10,673 nt of DNA, taken from NCBI GenBank assembly GCA_023229135.1, contig JALNZT010000069.1, positions 1 to 10,673 on the forward strand, given 5' to 3'. Within the stretch, counting starts at the first letter, position 1, and every line of letters begins with the position of its first letter. Positions 1 to 7,097 of the stretch are shown here, one piece after another. The stretch comes from Bacteroidales bacterium (GTDB taxonomy: Bacteria; Bacteroidota; Bacteroidia; Bacteroidales; F082). The notes beneath the pieces were generated by a model. The model worked only from the letters and a program-made list of their open reading frames with translations, was not told the DNA's origin and did no database searches. The position numbers and the translations under genes are program-made.

Positions 1-112
1 CAGACTTTTGAACGTCCGGCAGGACTTCAAAACGTCGAATAGGTAAACGAAAATAAAGTTTGAATTATCTCAAATACAGAAGTCTGCAACTATCTTGCGA
101 CGATTTACAGTC
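1..112. repeat. Diverged direct repeat, copy A
   Basis: This copy matches positions 3240-3353 in the same orientation. Aligned without gaps by eye, bases 1-60 agree with 3240-3299 at 44 of 60 positions, with long shared blocks such as ttttgaac, gacttcaa and tcgaat. The similarity weakens but continues with small gaps to a shared ttgc...acagt block ending near 112 and 3353. The stretch lies upstream of the first gene and does not look coding. The left edge is the window edge, so the repeat may extend further. What the element is cannot be told from the sequence. Confidence 0.6.
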
Positions 113-215
113 TGGCCCTGACTTTCAACACAGAAAACAATTCCCACTAATTGGTTTTAAGTATTATCGGTTTATTTTTATACCAAATTTACACGCAAAA
201 TGTATTTTTTTTGCT

Positions 216-223
216 TATTTTTG
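216..223 (+). promoter_or_regulatory. Bacteroidota -7 promoter element of the T9SS cargo gene
   Basis: TATTTTTG matches the Bacteroidota -7 consensus TAnnTTTG exactly and lies 28 bases before the ATG at 252. A start site about 7 bases downstream would leave a leader of roughly 20 bases. No good -33 TTTG is present at the expected distance. The placement also argues against any start codon upstream of 252. Confidence 0.4.
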
Positions 224-251
224 GATGGTCAAATCTGTAAGAGAGACAGCA

Positions 252-1922
252 ATGAAACCAAACCATTTCCTCACTTCCGTGTTTTTTATACTATTAAGCA
301 CAGCAATATTTGCACAGGACAAGCCACAACATTTCCAACAGGAAAAAATCTTTTTAAACAGGCATCAGCAAATACCCGATGCAAACCACGATTTCAATAG
401 GACTACAACAGATAATTTTGGGGTTTTTGACGAATATCACAATCACCACGCGGTTCAAAATACTTTTTTACCAGAAGGTGAATTCTGGAAAAACGGACGA
501 ATTACAGATGAAGTAATGTATGCTTGCGATAGTGCTTTTAGCTACAATACCAGCGGCGAAAAAACAAAAACAATTTATACGCGTGATGCTGCAGGGAGAG
601 AGTTACTTATGTTTTCTCAAACTTGGGATTCTGGAAATGCAATATGGATAGATAGACAACAAGTCTTGTTCTCAACCGATGCTTTTGGAAACTTACTTTC
701 ATTCTTAGTTCAGAATTGGGAAACCGAAACCGGAGTATGGGTAAATAGCATTAAATTTAGCTACACTTATGATAATTTGGGAAATAGGCTTTCAGAGCAA
801 TATCAGATTTGGGACTCCGAAAACGATGAATGGATAAATGAATGGAATTATAGCTACACTTACGATGCATCCAACAATATACTTTCAGAGCTATATCGGG
901 GATGGGAACCAGGAATGGAAGATTGGCTACGCACCTATTCCTACGATGATTCGGGAAACAGGATTTCATACGTAAATCAGTATTGGAAAATTAGATTAGA
1001 CGATTGGGTAAATTCGTTTAAGCACAGCTATGCATACGATGCTTCAGGAAATAAACTTTCGGATTTGCGTCAATATTGGATTCCCGAAATCGATGAATGG
1101 GAAATTTCTTATGAAGACATATACACATACAATGATTCGGGAAATAAGCTTTCGGAGTTTCGCAAGCATTGGGTCTCCGAAAATAGCGATTGGATAAATT
1201 CTTATAAACACAGTTATACATACGATGCCTCGGGTAATATGCTTACCTTTTTAAAACAAATTTGGGACTTTGGAATCGATGATTGGATAAACGATTATAC
1301 TATCAACTACACTTATGATGCTTCGGGAAACAGGCTTTCAGTACAGAGGCAGGATTGGAAAGTAGAAATCAATAATTGGGTTAATTGGTTTAGATACAGC
1401 CTCGCGTTCGACCCTATGGGAAACTTGCTTTTCGAGCAGTTTCAGCTTTGGGATTCCGAAACTGGCCAATGGGTAAACGAGTATAAAATTGACAACGAAT
1501 ATGACTATAATTCCAAAAAAGTTACCGCTATTTATTATGAATGGACAGATACATGGATGCAAGTTAACAATAGCTTTTCCCTTTATATCTTTAATAATCA
1601 CCTGTTTTTTGCAGATTATAGCTACAAAGCAGAAGCTTATTACTCCTCTTATCCGCTTGGTATTGAAGATAAAGAAGGCCAATCTAATGACATTACCTCC
1701 TTTTGTAGCCCAAACCCGGCAAAAAACATGGTAAATGTTACCAAACTTTTTGAAAAAGAAGCACAGCTTAAAATCTATAATATGAATGGACAGCTGGTAA
1801 AAGCAATGCAACTCGGTTTAGTCCAAAACCAGATTTCCGTTCAAAATTTCTCGCCGGGCATTTATCTTTTTGTAGTCCAATCAGAAAACTCAAGAGTTCA
1901 AAATAAAGTGGTGGTTTATTAG
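252..1922 (+). CDS. Exported YD-like repeat protein with T9SS type A C-terminal sorting domain
   Basis: This 556-residue protein is probably secreted or anchored at the cell surface by the type IX secretion system; its binding partner or activity is unknown. Residues 1-22 form a Sec signal peptide ending in IFAQ. Residues 111-416 hold ten tandem units, nine of exactly 31 residues and one of 27, followed by a degenerate eleventh. The consensus is YDASGNxLS, with Trp at unit positions 15 and 22 in all ten. Residues from about 485 (SPNPAKN, then IYNMNGQ, SPGIY and a KVVVY end) form the sorting domain. The units resemble YD/RHS repeats, but there is no RHS core or toxin domain. The reading frame is open back to a TTG at 60, but the signal peptide and the promoter-like element at 216 support ATG 252. 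Homologues are probably annotated only as T9SS sorting-domain proteins. Confidence 0.88.
   Translation: MKPNHFLTSVFFILLSTAIFAQDKPQHFQQEKIFLNRHQQIPDANHDFNRTTTDNFGVFDEYHNHHAVQNTFLPEGEFWKNGRITDEVMYACDSAFSYNTSGEKTKTIYTRDAAGRELLMFSQTWDSGNAIWIDRQQVLFSTDAFGNLLSFLVQNWETETGVWVNSIKFSYTYDNLGNRLSEQYQIWDSENDEWINEWNYSYTYDASNNILSELYRGWEPGMEDWLRTYSYDDSGNRISYVNQYWKIRLDDWVNSFKHSYAYDASGNKLSDLRQYWIPEIDEWEISYEDIYTYNDSGNKLSEFRKHWVSENSDWINSYKHSYTYDASGNMLTFLKQIWDFGIDDWINDYTINYTYDASGNRLSVQRQDWKVEINNWVNWFRYSLAFDPMGNLLFEQFQLWDSETGQWVNEYKIDNEYDYNSKKVTAIYYEWTDTWMQVNNSFSLYIFNNHLFFADYSYKAEAYYSSYPLGIEDKEGQSNDITSFCSPNPAKNMVNVTKLFEKEAQLKIYNMNGQLVKAMQLGLVQNQISVQNFSPGIYLFVVQSENSRVQNKVVVY
582..1499 (+). repeat. Tandem 93-bp coding repeat, ten units
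   Basis: Successive units begin at 582, 675, 768, 861, 942, 1035, 1128, 1221, 1314 and 1407, and the degenerate eleventh begins at 1500. All steps are exactly 93 bases except the fourth unit (861-941), which is 81 bases and lacks four residues after its second Trp. The array stays in frame throughout. Units are clearly related in DNA but diverged, so it is not a recent expansion. Unit edges were set at the Tyr of the YDxxGN motif and are arbitrary. Confidence 0.9.
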
Positions 1923-1953
1923 ACAAAAGGAATAGTGTGATAGTTCTTCTTCT

Positions 1954-1986
1954 AAACCCCGAAGGTTTTGAAAACCTTCGGGGTTT
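1954..1986. terminator. Bidirectional terminator, perfect 16-bp palindrome
   Basis: The left arm AAACCCCGAAGGTTTT (1954-1969) and the right arm (1971-1986) are perfect reverse complements around one central G. Each strand ends its stem in a T run, so it can serve both the T9SS cargo gene (stop at 1922) and the convergent gene (stop at 1993). It fills most of the 70-bp gap between the two stops. Palindromes with a CCTTCGGGG core also recur between genes in other Bacteroidota as I recall, so it may belong to a dispersed family. Confidence 0.75.
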
Positions 1987-1992
1987 TAAAAC

Positions 1993-3159
1993 CTACAAAT
2001 TGAAGTAAGCGTATTCAAAATTAATATCCTTGGTGAGTCTTCCCTGAACATCGAAAATTCTAATTGATTTAATATTACCATTTGAATGATAATCAAATAA
2101 CATCTCCTCCGTCTTAACCATAGGAGGTATGCTGTTGTAGCGTTTTTTATGCTGGAGGCGAGATAGTTGGTTTTCAAGATTTATCGCGAAAATCAGTTCA
2201 TTATCATAGGAATTATTAAGACCTTCGATTAAAAACCCGCTAACTCTTCCGTTATCCCGGTAATACTTAAGGGAATAATCCTTGTTACCCGTGTGAAATG
2301 TTTTTTTCTTTATAAATCCCTCATCATCATAACTATAGGAAATCACTGAATTTACTTTTAAGCTATTTTTACTTATGGATACTAATTTATTATCCAGGTT
2401 ATGGACATAAGTGGTGCTTTCGAGCAAGCTGCCGTTTCTATTGTGCTTTTCAACGGATGAGAGCTGCTTGTTCAGGTAGTGATATTTCTCGGTCGAGATT
2501 AGCCTACGTTTTCCCAGGCTTCTTTGCCGGAAACTTGTCTTGGTATCTAATCGGCCATCGGAAAACCTAATCTCAGTATGATTGAACATTTCCTTTTTAG
2601 AATCGTAATCACGAATCATATGCATGGTATCGCCCAAAAACTCTGATTTTCGATAGGAAACACCGTGTTTGTCTTTCTTTACGATACGAAACAATTCACC
2701 CCCGGCAATACTAAAGCTTTTTTCATCCTGATTTTTACCTGAAATCTGCAAGACAACAAGGGTATCGGCATCCCGTTGAAACCTCAGTATATAAAGCAAG
2801 CGATTTTGATCTGTCACCCTGATTTCCATTTGCTTATCATCAGGTATTTCAGGGAAAAAATCAATGTTGATTGCCTCATACAGCTCTTTGTGAAGGGCAT
2901 CTTTGGTACCATTCACTTCCGCCGTGCTATAATAAGCTTCGTCAACGAAAACAGGTACATGCGTTACTTGAAAACTGCTAAAAACAAACCAGCCAGGAAC
3001 GAAAAAAAACGCCGGAACTACCGTCGAAAAATCGTTCATCATTTGATAGACGAGCATATTCCTAACGATGGAATTAGCCATCTGCTTGTCCTGATTTTGC
3101 GCATTCGCGACAAAGCCCAATAATACAAAGGATAGTAGTAAATGGAATTTGGTTTTCAT
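1993..3159 (-). CDS. Exported protein of unknown function with weak YD-like repeats
   Basis: I do not recognise this 388-residue protein. The N-terminus (MKTKFHLLLSFVLLGFVANAQ) is a clear Sec signal peptide, cleaved probably after Ala-20, so the protein is periplasmic or outer-membrane associated. A hydrophobic aromatic segment follows at about residues 43-60 (VVPAFFFVPGWFVF). The C-terminal half contains loosely spaced strand motifs such as SYDDEGFIKK, YYRDNGRVSG and FDYHSNGNIKS, which resemble YD-type beta-hairpin repeats. No T9SS sorting domain, lipobox or catalytic motif is visible. The start at 3159 is supported by the signal peptide and by an exact -7 element at 3181-3188. It converges on the T9SS cargo gene, which has better-kept YD-like repeats. 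A related role is possible but unproven. Confidence 0.8.
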   Translation of the reverse strand: MKTKFHLLLSFVLLGFVANAQNQDKQMANSIVRNMLVYQMMNDFSTVVPAFFFVPGWFVFSSFQVTHVPVFVDEAYYSTAEVNGTKDALHKELYEAINIDFFPEIPDDKQMEIRVTDQNRLLYILRFQRDADTLVVLQISGKNQDEKSFSIAGGELFRIVKKDKHGVSYRKSEFLGDTMHMIRDYDSKKEMFNHTEIRFSDGRLDTKTSFRQRSLGKRRLISTEKYHYLNKQLSSVEKHNRNGSLLESTTYVHNLDNKLVSISKNSLKVNSVISYSYDDEGFIKKKTFHTGNKDYSLKYYRDNGRVSGFLIEGLNNSYDNELIFAINLENQLSRLQHKKRYNSIPPMVKTEEMLFDYHSNGNIKSIRIFDVQGRLTKDINFEYAYFNL

Positions 3160-3180
3160 TATTTCAATTTTTTTGGCTTA

Positions 3181-3188
3181 CAAACTTA
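3181..3188 (-). promoter_or_regulatory. Bacteroidota -7 element of the minus-strand exported gene
   Basis: Read on the minus strand the site is TAAGTTTG, an exact match to TAnnTTTG, 21 bases before the ATG whose first base is 3159. A start about 7 bases downstream gives a leader of some 15 bases. No clear -33 TTTG is seen. Confidence 0.4.
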
Positions 3189-3239
3189 ACTATTTATTAA
3201 ATAAAAGCATAAGAAATCTGGTTTTTTCATAGATAAATA

Positions 3240-3353
3240 CTGATTTTTGAACCTCCGAAAAGACTTCAACACATCGAATTAAAAGACGAAATAATAGTTA
3301 TAAATACCTGATAAAACTGAGTATATAGTACGAGTTGCAAGACCTATACAGTG
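3240..3353. repeat. Diverged direct repeat, copy B
   Basis: This is the partner of copy A at 1-112, in the same orientation. The best block is 3244-3279 against 5-40, with 29 of 36 bases identical. Copy B has lost the small GTCC-GGCA-GGAC inverted repeat that copy A carries at 15-26. It lies between the divergent leftward gene and purH. Confidence 0.6.
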
Positions 3354-3584
3354 TTTTTTAGTAAACGATTCCGTACGTAGCGTTTGCTACAAGGATAATT
3401 CCACGCAGTTGGATACTACGCAAATCTTTCGCGTGCTGCCAAAAAGCAAAGCTGTTTCAGGACAAGACAAACCCCTAAACTCAATATTCTTGACAGTACT
3501 GCAACTTCACGAAGTTCCTCCAATAACAAAACATTGACATTTGTTGGCTACAGTATCCACCTTAGAACTCGTAAACTCAATCAA

Positions 3585-3608
3585 CAAATCAGCAAATCAG
3601 CAAATCAA
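3585..3608. repeat. Short tandem repeat CAAATCAG x3
   Basis: Three consecutive 8-base units run CAAATCAG, CAAATCAG and CAAATCAA, about 60 bases before the likely purH promoter. Short AATCAGCAAATC-type runs are, as I recall, common between Bacteroidota genes. No function can be assigned. Confidence 0.6.
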
Positions 3609-3666
3609 CATATCCCAACCAAAAAAAACTTCCCGGCTTTTCATCGCACCTAGCGCATATTTTTAT

Positions 3667-3674
3667 TAACCTTG
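3667..3674 (+). promoter_or_regulatory. Possible -7 element of the purH-mreBCD unit
   Basis: TAACCTTG agrees with TAnnTTTG except for one base and lies 38 bases before the TTG proposed as the purH start. If real, transcription would begin near 3681, downstream of the first in-frame TTG at 3672. No -33 TTTG is seen at the usual distance, so this is tentative. Confidence 0.25.
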
Positions 3675-3704
3675 CATATCAAATTAACCCCTAACTTATT
3701 TGCT

Positions 3705-5219
3705 TTGAAAAAAATCAAAAATGCTTTAATATCAGTCTATTACAAAGATAACTTGGCAGCTGTCGTAGAGCTGCTTCACCAAAATCAGGTGCAGCTTTAC
3801 GCTACCGGAGGCACTTTTGATTTTATCCAGGCTATAAACATTCCGGTGCACGAGGTAGAAAGCCTCACTGGTTACCCTTCTATCCTCGATGGACGAGTTA
3901 AAACATTACATCCCAAAGTCTTCGGTGGAATTTTGGCCCGATCTTCCGAAAAAGAACACCAACAACAACTCAAAAAATATGAAATTCCGGCTTTTGATCT
4001 GGTGATTGTTGATTTATATCCTTTCGAGGAAACCCTGAAACAAACCGATGACAAACAGCGAATCATAGAAAAAATAGATATCGGAGGCATTTCCCTGATC
4101 CGGGCGGCAGCGAAAAACTTTGAAGACGTGTTGGTTGTTCCTGCTGCAGCGTATTTCAACGACTTGCTCAGCTTGCTCACCAAAAACCAGTGTGCAAGTA
4201 CCCAAAGCGACCGTTTACATTTTGCCTCGCTGGCTTTTGGTGTAAGTTCGCATTATGACAGTGCCATCTACAACTGGATTGGGCAAAATGATCAATCGGG
4301 CGTACGCCTGAGCCTACAGAACCAAACCACTCTTCGCTACGGCGAAAACCCACATCAAAAAGGAAGCTTTTATGGCCGGCTCGATCAGCTTTTTGAACAG
4401 CTGCATGGCAAAGAAATCTCTTACAACAACCTGCTCGACCTGGATGCCGGTCTCAACCTGCTTCAAGAGTTCGACGAAACAACTTTCGCAATTTTAAAAC
4501 ATAATAACGCCTGTGGATTGGCCTGCCGCGACACCGTGTCCGAAGCATATGAGCAAGCACTGGCAGGCGATCCCGTTTCGGCTTTTGGTGGGGTGTTACT
4601 ATGTAACCGACCCATCGATGAAAAAACCGCCGAAAACATCAACAAGTTGTTCTTCGAAATTATCGTAGCACCTGATTTTGAAAAAAATACACTCGAAATC
4701 CTGAAATCACGGAAAAATAGAATAATTTTGCGCTTGCGGTCGGTCAGCTTATCCAATCAACAATACAAAACAGCTTTGAACGGTTTTTTGGCACAAGATA
4801 AGGATGTGCAAACGGAATCTGAAAAAGATTTTAAAGTAGTGACCAGTGCTAAACCCAATCATCAACAAATTGAGGATATGGTTTTTGCCAATAAAGTGGT
4901 CAAACATTCCCGTTCAAATGCCATCGTTATTGCAAAAAATAAGCAACTGATAGCCTCCGGAATCGGTCAGACATCACGGATTGATGCCCTGAAGCAGGCC
5001 ATTGCCAAAGCGCAGTCGTTTGAGCTTGATCTTGAACACAGTGTTCTGGCTTCAGATGCCTTTTTCCCGTTTTCCGATTCGGTGCAAATAGCTTTTGAAG
5101 CCGGCGTAATAGCTGTGGTTCAGCCAGGTGGTTCAGTACGCGATCAGGAATCTGTTGCTTTCTGTAACCAACACGGAATGAGGATGGTATTTACCGGTTT
5201 TAGGCATTTTAAACATTAA
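3705..5219 (+). CDS. purH: Bifunctional AICAR formyltransferase / IMP cyclohydrolase
   Basis: PurH carries out the last two steps of de novo purine synthesis in the cytoplasm: it formylates AICAR with 10-formyl-tetrahydrofolate and closes the ring to IMP. The N-terminal MGS-like cyclohydrolase domain covers about residues 1-190 (YATGG at 32-36, LDGRVKTLHPKVFGG at 61-75, IDIGG at 125-129). The transformylase domain follows, with RYGENPHQ at 211-218, the catalytic Lys265-His266 in KHNNACG, DPVSAFGG and the ending VFTGFRHFKH. Length is 504 residues, normal for the phylum. The frame is open from a TTG at 3672, but the conserved family start (KKIKNALISVYYKD) begins at the TTG at 3705 and no in-frame ATG is nearby, so a UUG start is likely. 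mreB follows after 12 bases. Confidence 0.95.
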   Translation: MKKIKNALISVYYKDNLAAVVELLHQNQVQLYATGGTFDFIQAINIPVHEVESLTGYPSILDGRVKTLHPKVFGGILARSSEKEHQQQLKKYEIPAFDLVIVDLYPFEETLKQTDDKQRIIEKIDIGGISLIRAAAKNFEDVLVVPAAAYFNDLLSLLTKNQCASTQSDRLHFASLAFGVSSHYDSAIYNWIGQNDQSGVRLSLQNQTTLRYGENPHQKGSFYGRLDQLFEQLHGKEISYNNLLDLDAGLNLLQEFDETTFAILKHNNACGLACRDTVSEAYEQALAGDPVSAFGGVLLCNRPIDEKTAENINKLFFEIIVAPDFEKNTLEILKSRKNRIILRLRSVSLSNQQYKTALNGFLAQDKDVQTESEKDFKVVTSAKPNHQQIEDMVFANKVVKHSRSNAIVIAKNKQLIASGIGQTSRIDALKQAIAKAQSFELDLEHSVLASDAFFPFSDSVQIAFEAGVIAVVQPGGSVRDQESVAFCNQHGMRMVFTGFRHFKH

Positions 5220-5231
5220 CAAGAAAAAATA

Positions 5232-6254
5232 ATGGGACTCTTTTCATTCCTGACTAAAGAAATAGCGATCGACTTGGGCACCGCCAACACAGTTATTATA
5301 TACAATGATAAAGTAGTGGTCGATGAGCCTTCAATAGTAGCCATACAGCGTGATACCGGTAAAATTATCGCCGTGGGTAAAAAAGCCATGATGATGCACG
5401 GCAAAACCCACGAAAATATCAAAACTATTCGCCCCTTGCGCGATGGCGTGATTGCCGATTTTCAGGCTGCCGAATATATGATGCGCGAAATGATCAAAAT
5501 GATCGGTATCAAAAAATCATTGTTTCCTCCGGCATTGAAAATGGTGATTTGTATCCCCTCGGGCATCACCGAGGTAGAAGAACGTGCCGTGAAAGATTCT
5601 GCTGAACAGGCCGGTGCCAAAGAAGTACGACTGATTCACGAACCCATGGCTGCCGCTATCGGTATTGGCATTGATGTGCTGGAACCTACCGGAAATATGA
5701 TCATCGACATAGGAGGAGGCACCAGCGAAATTGCTGTTATTGCTCTCGGCGGTATCGTAAATAATAAGTCGATACGCATTGCCGGTGACGATTTTAATGC
5801 TGATATTGAGGAATATATGCGCAAGCAACACAATATCAACATTGGCGAACGCACTTCCGAACGCATCAAGATTGAAGTGGGCGCAGCACTACCCGACATC
5901 GATAATGCGCCCGATGATTTTCCAGTTCATGGCCGCGATATGCTCACCGGTATTCCAAAAGAGATAATGGTTAACTGCACCGAAATTTCACATTGCTTGG
6001 ACAAAAGTATCTCCAAGATTGAAGCCGCCGTACTTAATGCACTGGAAATGACACCTCCAGAACTTTCAGCCGATATTTATCGTACTGGAATTTACCTGGC
6101 AGGTGGTGGATCTTTGCTGCGTGGGCTCGACAAAAGATTACACAATAAAACCAAGCTTCCGGTACACGTAGCCGAAGATCCGCTGCGCGCCGTAGCCCGT
6201 GGAACAGGTATAGCCCTCAAAAACTTCGATAAATTCCCGTTCCTAATCAAATAA
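5232..6254 (+). CDS. mreB: Rod shape-determining actin homologue MreB
   Basis: MreB polymerises on the inner face of the cytoplasmic membrane and directs lateral cell-wall synthesis in rod-shaped cells. The 340-residue length is typical. The actin-fold nucleotide motifs are intact: phosphate 1 at residues 14-20 (DLGTANT), phosphate 2 from Asp159 (DIGGGTSEIAVIALGG), the conserved EPMAAAIG connecting helix, and the adenosine motif at about 290-294 (AGGGS). The N-terminal MGLFSFLTKE resembles the usual amphipathic membrane-binding start. An A-rich stretch rather than a strong Shine-Dalgarno site precedes the ATG. It sits 12 bases after purH and 24 bases before mreC, which suggests one transcript from the purH promoter. 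Confidence 0.97.
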   Translation: MGLFSFLTKEIAIDLGTANTVIIYNDKVVVDEPSIVAIQRDTGKIIAVGKKAMMMHGKTHENIKTIRPLRDGVIADFQAAEYMMREMIKMIGIKKSLFPPALKMVICIPSGITEVEERAVKDSAEQAGAKEVRLIHEPMAAAIGIGIDVLEPTGNMIIDIGGGTSEIAVIALGGIVNNKSIRIAGDDFNADIEEYMRKQHNINIGERTSERIKIEVGAALPDIDNAPDDFPVHGRDMLTGIPKEIMVNCTEISHCLDKSISKIEAAVLNALEMTPPELSADIYRTGIYLAGGGSLLRGLDKRLHNKTKLPVHVAEDPLRAVARGTGIALKNFDKFPFLIK

Positions 6255-6278
6255 ACCGCAGAACCGACACCTTCAGGT

Positions 6279-7097
6279 ATGTATAACCTGTTTCGTTTTT
6301 TACAAAAAAATCACCTGTTGCTGCTTTTTCTGCTGCTCGAAACCCTTGCGCTCAGCATGTTGCTGCGCAGTAATACCTATCACCGATCAGCTGCTTTCAA
6401 GCTATCGAACAGCATTAGCGGACGGATTTATAATGTTCAGAAAACAATTACAGATTATTTTTATCTGCAACAAGCCAATGAAATGCTGGCAGATGAAAAT
6501 GCCAGACTGCGGGAAAAATTATATAATATCTCTGAAAAGACTGACAGCCTTAAAGTTCAAACCCTTGACAGCGTTTTTAGCTTTATGCAAGCCAGGGTGG
6601 TTAGCAACTCCGTACAGTTTCGCAACAATTATATCATCATTGATAAAGGCTCAGCGCATGGTGTACACAAAGATATGGGACTGATTTCTTCGGAAGGCGT
6701 TGCAGGAATTATCACCGGCGTGAGTAAAAACTATGCCACAGCCATCAGCCTCTTGCATAAGTTTGCAGTGATCAGTGTTCGCTTTAAGAAAAACGGACAA
6801 CTGGCCAATCTGAGCTGGGAAGGCGGCGATTACAGGGTGGGGCATATAGAGCATATCCCTACGCATCTTGAACTGAAAATAGGTGATACCCTGGTTACCA
6901 GCGGACACTCTCATCTTTTCCCGCCCGGTATTTTAGTAGGTACCATAGCTGAATATTATCCTTCTGCTAATGAGGCGTTAAATAGTGCAAACATTACCTT
7001 TTTTACCCATTTTAATAAACTCAGGCAGGTTTATGTTGTAGAGAACCACCACAAAGCCGAAATTGATTCACTCATCAATACAAGGCCTTATGAATAA
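6279..7097 (+). CDS. mreC: Rod shape-determining protein MreC
   Basis: MreC is a bitopic inner-membrane protein that forms periplasmic filaments and links MreB to the elongation penicillin-binding protein. The 272 residues show the family layout. There is a short cytoplasmic N-terminus, one transmembrane helix at about residues 12-30, a coiled coil at about 60-95 (QQANEMLADENARLREKL), and the two-barrel domain from about 105, including NNYIIIDKGSAHGV, GVAGIITGV and GDTLVTSG. The weak site CAGGT lies directly before the ATG. Its last eight bases overlap the start of mreD, the usual sign of translational coupling. Confidence 0.95.
   Translation: MYNLFRFLQKNHLLLLFLLLETLALSMLLRSNTYHRSAAFKLSNSISGRIYNVQKTITDYFYLQQANEMLADENARLREKLYNISEKTDSLKVQTLDSVFSFMQARVVSNSVQFRNNYIIIDKGSAHGVHKDMGLISSEGVAGIITGVSKNYATAISLLHKFAVISVRFKKNGQLANLSWEGGDYRVGHIEHIPTHLELKIGDTLVTSGHSHLFPPGILVGTIAEYYPSANEALNSANITFFTHFNKLRQVYVVENHHKAEIDSLINTRPYE

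Larger units (their letters stand above)
3160..3671. other. Gene-free interval between the minus-strand exported gene and purH
   Basis: No convincing coding region, tRNA or riboswitch fold is visible in these roughly 510 bases. In order it holds the -7 element of the leftward gene (3181-3188), copy B of the diverged repeat (3240-3353), a small hairpin (AACTT-CACG-AAGTT at 3503-3516), three copies of an 8-bp repeat (3585-3608) and a poor -7-like site for purH. The part from about 3355 to 3580 shows nothing I can name. A decayed gene or element cannot be excluded. Confidence 0.5.

Noticed and set aside
60..251. A 64-residue N-terminal extension of the T9SS cargo protein from a TTG at 60
   Set aside because: The extension would bury a clear signal peptide that begins at 252, and both a repeat copy and a -7 element lie within it.
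582..1499. A regular 93-base period that could suggest a CRISPR or satellite array
   Set aside because: The units are in frame, diverged and fully translated, with no constant repeat and variable spacer pattern. It is a protein repeat.
1338..1811. A 157-codon open frame on the minus strand inside the T9SS cargo gene
   Set aside because: It is antisense to a clear repeat protein and sorting domain, and its Phe/Ile/Cys-rich composition is what the reverse of this coding frame would give.
252..1922. RHS-type polymorphic toxin
   Set aside because: There is no RHS core motif, no variable C-terminal toxin and no immunity gene. The C-terminus is a T9SS sorting domain.
2776..3123. A 115-codon open frame on the plus strand within the minus-strand exported gene
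   Set aside because: It has no recognisable domain, signal or promoter, and it overlaps the signal-peptide-bearing gene on the other strand.
1..3671. An insertion sequence or genomic island in the accessory part
   Set aside because: No transposase, integrase, tRNA target or terminal inverted repeat is visible. The diverged direct repeats alone do not prove mobility.
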